Of a DNA stretch of 64,000 nt, positions 61,035 to 64,000 are shown piece after piece. The notes under the pieces are model-generated. The model did no database searches and was not told the DNA's origin. It worked only from the letters and a program-made list of their open reading frames with translations. The translations under genes and the position numbers were made by a program. This stretch comes from Rhodoferax mekongensis (GTDB lineage Bacteria; Pseudomonadota; Gammaproteobacteria; Burkholderiales; Burkholderiaceae_C). The first letter of the stretch is position 1, and the number at the start of each line of letters is the position of its first letter. The stretch is from contig NZ_CP132507.1 of the NCBI RefSeq assembly GCF_032191775.1, forward strand, positions 2,815,001 through 2,879,000, in the 5' to 3' direction.

Positions 61035-61490
61035 ATGCTCCTTATCACACCAGAAGACCCAACCACGCCTGATGCAACAGATTTAATCGATGCACTATCT
61101 GAAACCCTTGCCTCTATCACTGGTGACTCTGGCAAGTCCTCCTTTGATCCCGACGACGTCCGTGGCCCCATAGCGCGTTTTGTGATTGCGAGAACGGTGG
61201 AAGGCCATGCTGTAGGCTGTGGCGCTTTTCGGCCACTTCAACCAGGTGTCGCTGAAGTTAAGCGCATGTATGCGAAGCCCGGAACAAAGGGCGTTGGCCT
61301 AGCAGTTCTATCACACCTTGAACGGGAGGCAGCATCACTAGGCTACGAGCAACTTTGGCTGGAGACTCGGCTTATTAATGAGCGGGCGGTAGCGTTCTAC
61401 GAGAAGCACGGATACAAACGCATCTCCAACTTTGGGAAGTACATTGGAAATTCGGCGGCGGTCTGTTTTGCGAAATCAATTCGATCATGA
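61035..61490 (+). CDS. GNAT family N-acetyltransferase
   Basis: A 151-residue acetyltransferase. The strand VGCGAFRPLQPGVAEVKRMY leads to the acetyl-CoA site YAKPGTKGVGLAVLSHLERE (a K-G-V-G variant of the Q/RxxGxG/A motif) and the motif-B end TRLINERAVAFYEKHGYKRI. This arrangement resembles small PhnO/YjdJ-like acetyltransferases of unknown substrate. It follows the tautomerase pseudogene in the same direction, starting about 50 bp after the last conserved tautomerase residues. The next gene, also a GNAT of the same subtype, lies 254 bp downstream. Confidence 0.88.
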   Translation: MLLITPEDPTTPDATDLIDALSETLASITGDSGKSSFDPDDVRGPIARFVIARTVEGHAVGCGAFRPLQPGVAEVKRMYAKPGTKGVGLAVLSHLEREAASLGYEQLWLETRLINERAVAFYEKHGYKRISNFGKYIGNSAAVCFAKSIRS

Positions 61491-61604
61491 AACTAAGTGA
61501 AACCCAAAGCGATAACGATTTGTCAATCACTTGATTGAACAAAAACGGAGTACCTCACCACCTTGAACATCGGGGCATATCTTTGTGTTGGTGATAGTTT
61601 GAAC

Positions 61605-61625
61605 GGTTGAAGGTTGAAGGTTGAG
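61605..61625. repeat. Short tandem 7-bp repeats
   Basis: GGTTGAA, GGTTGAA, GGTTGAG in a row between two GNAT genes. Copies could slip during replication. No function known. Confidence 0.6.
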
Positions 61626-61744
61626 CTTGGTCTTCTTTTGGTCTAAACGAAAACTGACTGGCAGCATGGTGGAAATCATGAACCGGAGATCTCAGTGAAG
61701 CCTGTCTCACAGTGACTCCCCGCCGTTTGATGCGATCTTTTAAT

Positions 61745-62245
61745 ATGCCAAAGTTAACGACCACCGATATCTGCGTACAGCTAGAAAAACCAAATCAGCC
61801 GGAAGTAATTGCGCTCATTGCGGAACTAGACGCTTACCAAGACACGCTATATCCAGCCGAAGCGCGATACGCACTGGACCTAACAACCTTAGAACAAGAG
61901 AACGTCCTGTTTGTGGTTGCTAGAGACAAAGACGGAACGGCAATTGGTTGTGGTGCGGTCGTTCTTGGCTGCAACGAGGCAGGCGAACTCAAGCGAATGT
62001 TTGTACGCCCTGCCAATCGCGTGCGTGGTGTTGCTTCACGTCTGCTGGCTAAACTTGAATGCGAATCAATGAAGCGCGGTTGCTGCCTAATACAACTTGA
62101 AACTGGCCCATATCAAGCCGAAGCGCTGGCTTTCTACACAAAGCATGACTTTCAAATTTGCGGTGCATTCGGTAACTACCTGGCTCACCCGTTAAGCGTG
62201 TTCATGCAAAAAGGACTCAGCAATACCATTCCTGAAACTCTATAA
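61745..62245 (+). CDS. GNAT family N-acetyltransferase
   Basis: A 166-residue acetyltransferase. I chose Met at MPKLTTTDICVQLEKPN because the family N-terminal strand begins there; the open frame runs 11 codons further upstream. Motifs: AIGCGAVVLGCNEAGELKRM, the acetyl-CoA loop VRPANRVRGVASRLLAKLE, and TGPYQAEALAFYTKHDFQIC. The GCGA and LKRMFV pattern is shared with the GNAT directly upstream, so the two are distant paralogs. It ends 35 bp before the tip of the IS21-family element. Substrate unknown. Confidence 0.88.
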   Translation: MPKLTTTDICVQLEKPNQPEVIALIAELDAYQDTLYPAEARYALDLTTLEQENVLFVVARDKDGTAIGCGAVVLGCNEAGELKRMFVRPANRVRGVASRLLAKLECESMKRGCCLIQLETGPYQAEALAFYTKHDFQICGAFGNYLAHPLSVFMQKGLSNTIPETL

Positions 62246-62422
62246 AATTATCAAAACGCTAGTGTTTCAGTATTTCTACTGTCAAACGCAGTCTCGATTT
62301 GATACAGCTGTCGAACGCAAACGCGGCGTGGATTTGATACACCGTTATTTGGGGTGATTGTCTGTTTTGTCTTTGCTTGTCTTTCAAGCAGTCAGTGGCG
62401 AGCCACTGAGTGCTTGGCGCCC

Positions 62423-64000
<1,578 letters not shown>

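Noticed and set aside
60249..62245. Integron gene-cassette array
   Set aside because: Short same-strand GNAT and tautomerase genes suggest cassettes, but no attC core pairs (RYYYAAC with GTTRRRY) or long imperfect palindromes were found between the genes, and no integron integrase is present.

Overview
The window looks like a chromosomal segment of a betaproteobacterium, most likely a Comamonadaceae member of the Rhodoferax/Curvibacter type. The evidence is the SurE and zinc-free quinone-reductase sequences at the left edge, a betaproteobacterial-type H-NS, several methyl-accepting chemotaxis proteins, a PEP-CTERM protein and an IS21-family element. The genus call is inference. The first 1.9 kb (surE, quinone oxidoreductase) is GC-rich and looks like core genome. 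A strong bidirectional terminator ends it. From there on the DNA is mostly visibly more AT-rich, with many hypothetical genes, signalling genes and defence genes, as in an accessory region. No integrase, tRNA or CRISPR array was found.

Layout. 0-2 kb: surE (truncated by the window edge) and a divergent quinone oxidoreductase. 2-8.2 kb: orphan solute-binding protein, small hypothetical genes, GNAT, a LysR/carboxymuconolactone-decarboxylase divergent pair, secreted S1/P1 nuclease. 8.3-13.2 kb: winged-helix-like protein plus HU, MCP with small partner, solitary Dam-like methylase, H-NS. 13.3-19.3 kb: Beta-family protein with a partner, an OmpR/QseC-type two-component system, an EAL phosphodiesterase with a degenerate GGDEF, NTF2-like protein. 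20-24 kb: TetR regulator, secreted sCache protein, AbiEi/AbiEii type IV toxin-antitoxin with recognisable operators. 24.3-28.9 kb: diguanylate cyclase with a degraded EAL domain, then a membrane-protein/MCP/P-loop operon. 28.9-30 kb: dehydrogenase with tandem operators. 30.2-37 kb: a complete Wadjet jetABCD operon. 37-41.8 kb: a convergent three-gene envelope operon (trypsin-like protease, TraT-like lipoprotein, membrane ClpP-like COG3904-type protein). 42-49.6 kb: small secreted proteins, GyrI-like protein, PEP-CTERM protein, two convergent MCPs. 49.6-55 kb: gene-poor stretch, HAD protein, hypothetical, 4-TM/DUF2867 fusion, second orphan solute-binding protein. 55.5-59 kb: periplasmic molybdopterin-oxidoreductase-like protein with two histidine kinases. 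60-62.2 kb: decayed GNAT and tautomerase genes followed by two intact GNATs. 62.3-64 kb: right-hand portion of an IS21-family element whose istA carries an in-frame stop.

Themes. (1) Defence: AbiE, Wadjet, Beta-family pair, solitary Dam and perhaps the protease operon. (2) Environmental sensing: four MCPs, three two-component kinases, two c-di-GMP enzymes with complementary domain decay, orphan periplasmic binding proteins. (3) Local nucleoid proteins (HU, H-NS, winged-helix protein) that may silence the AT-rich DNA. The most unexpected signal is a repeated palindrome, ACTTAC-N3-GTAAGT. It has four perfect copies and one tandem pair with single mismatches, all intergenic and all upstream of otherwise unrelated genes scattered over 48 kb, so it looks like an undescribed regulon operator.
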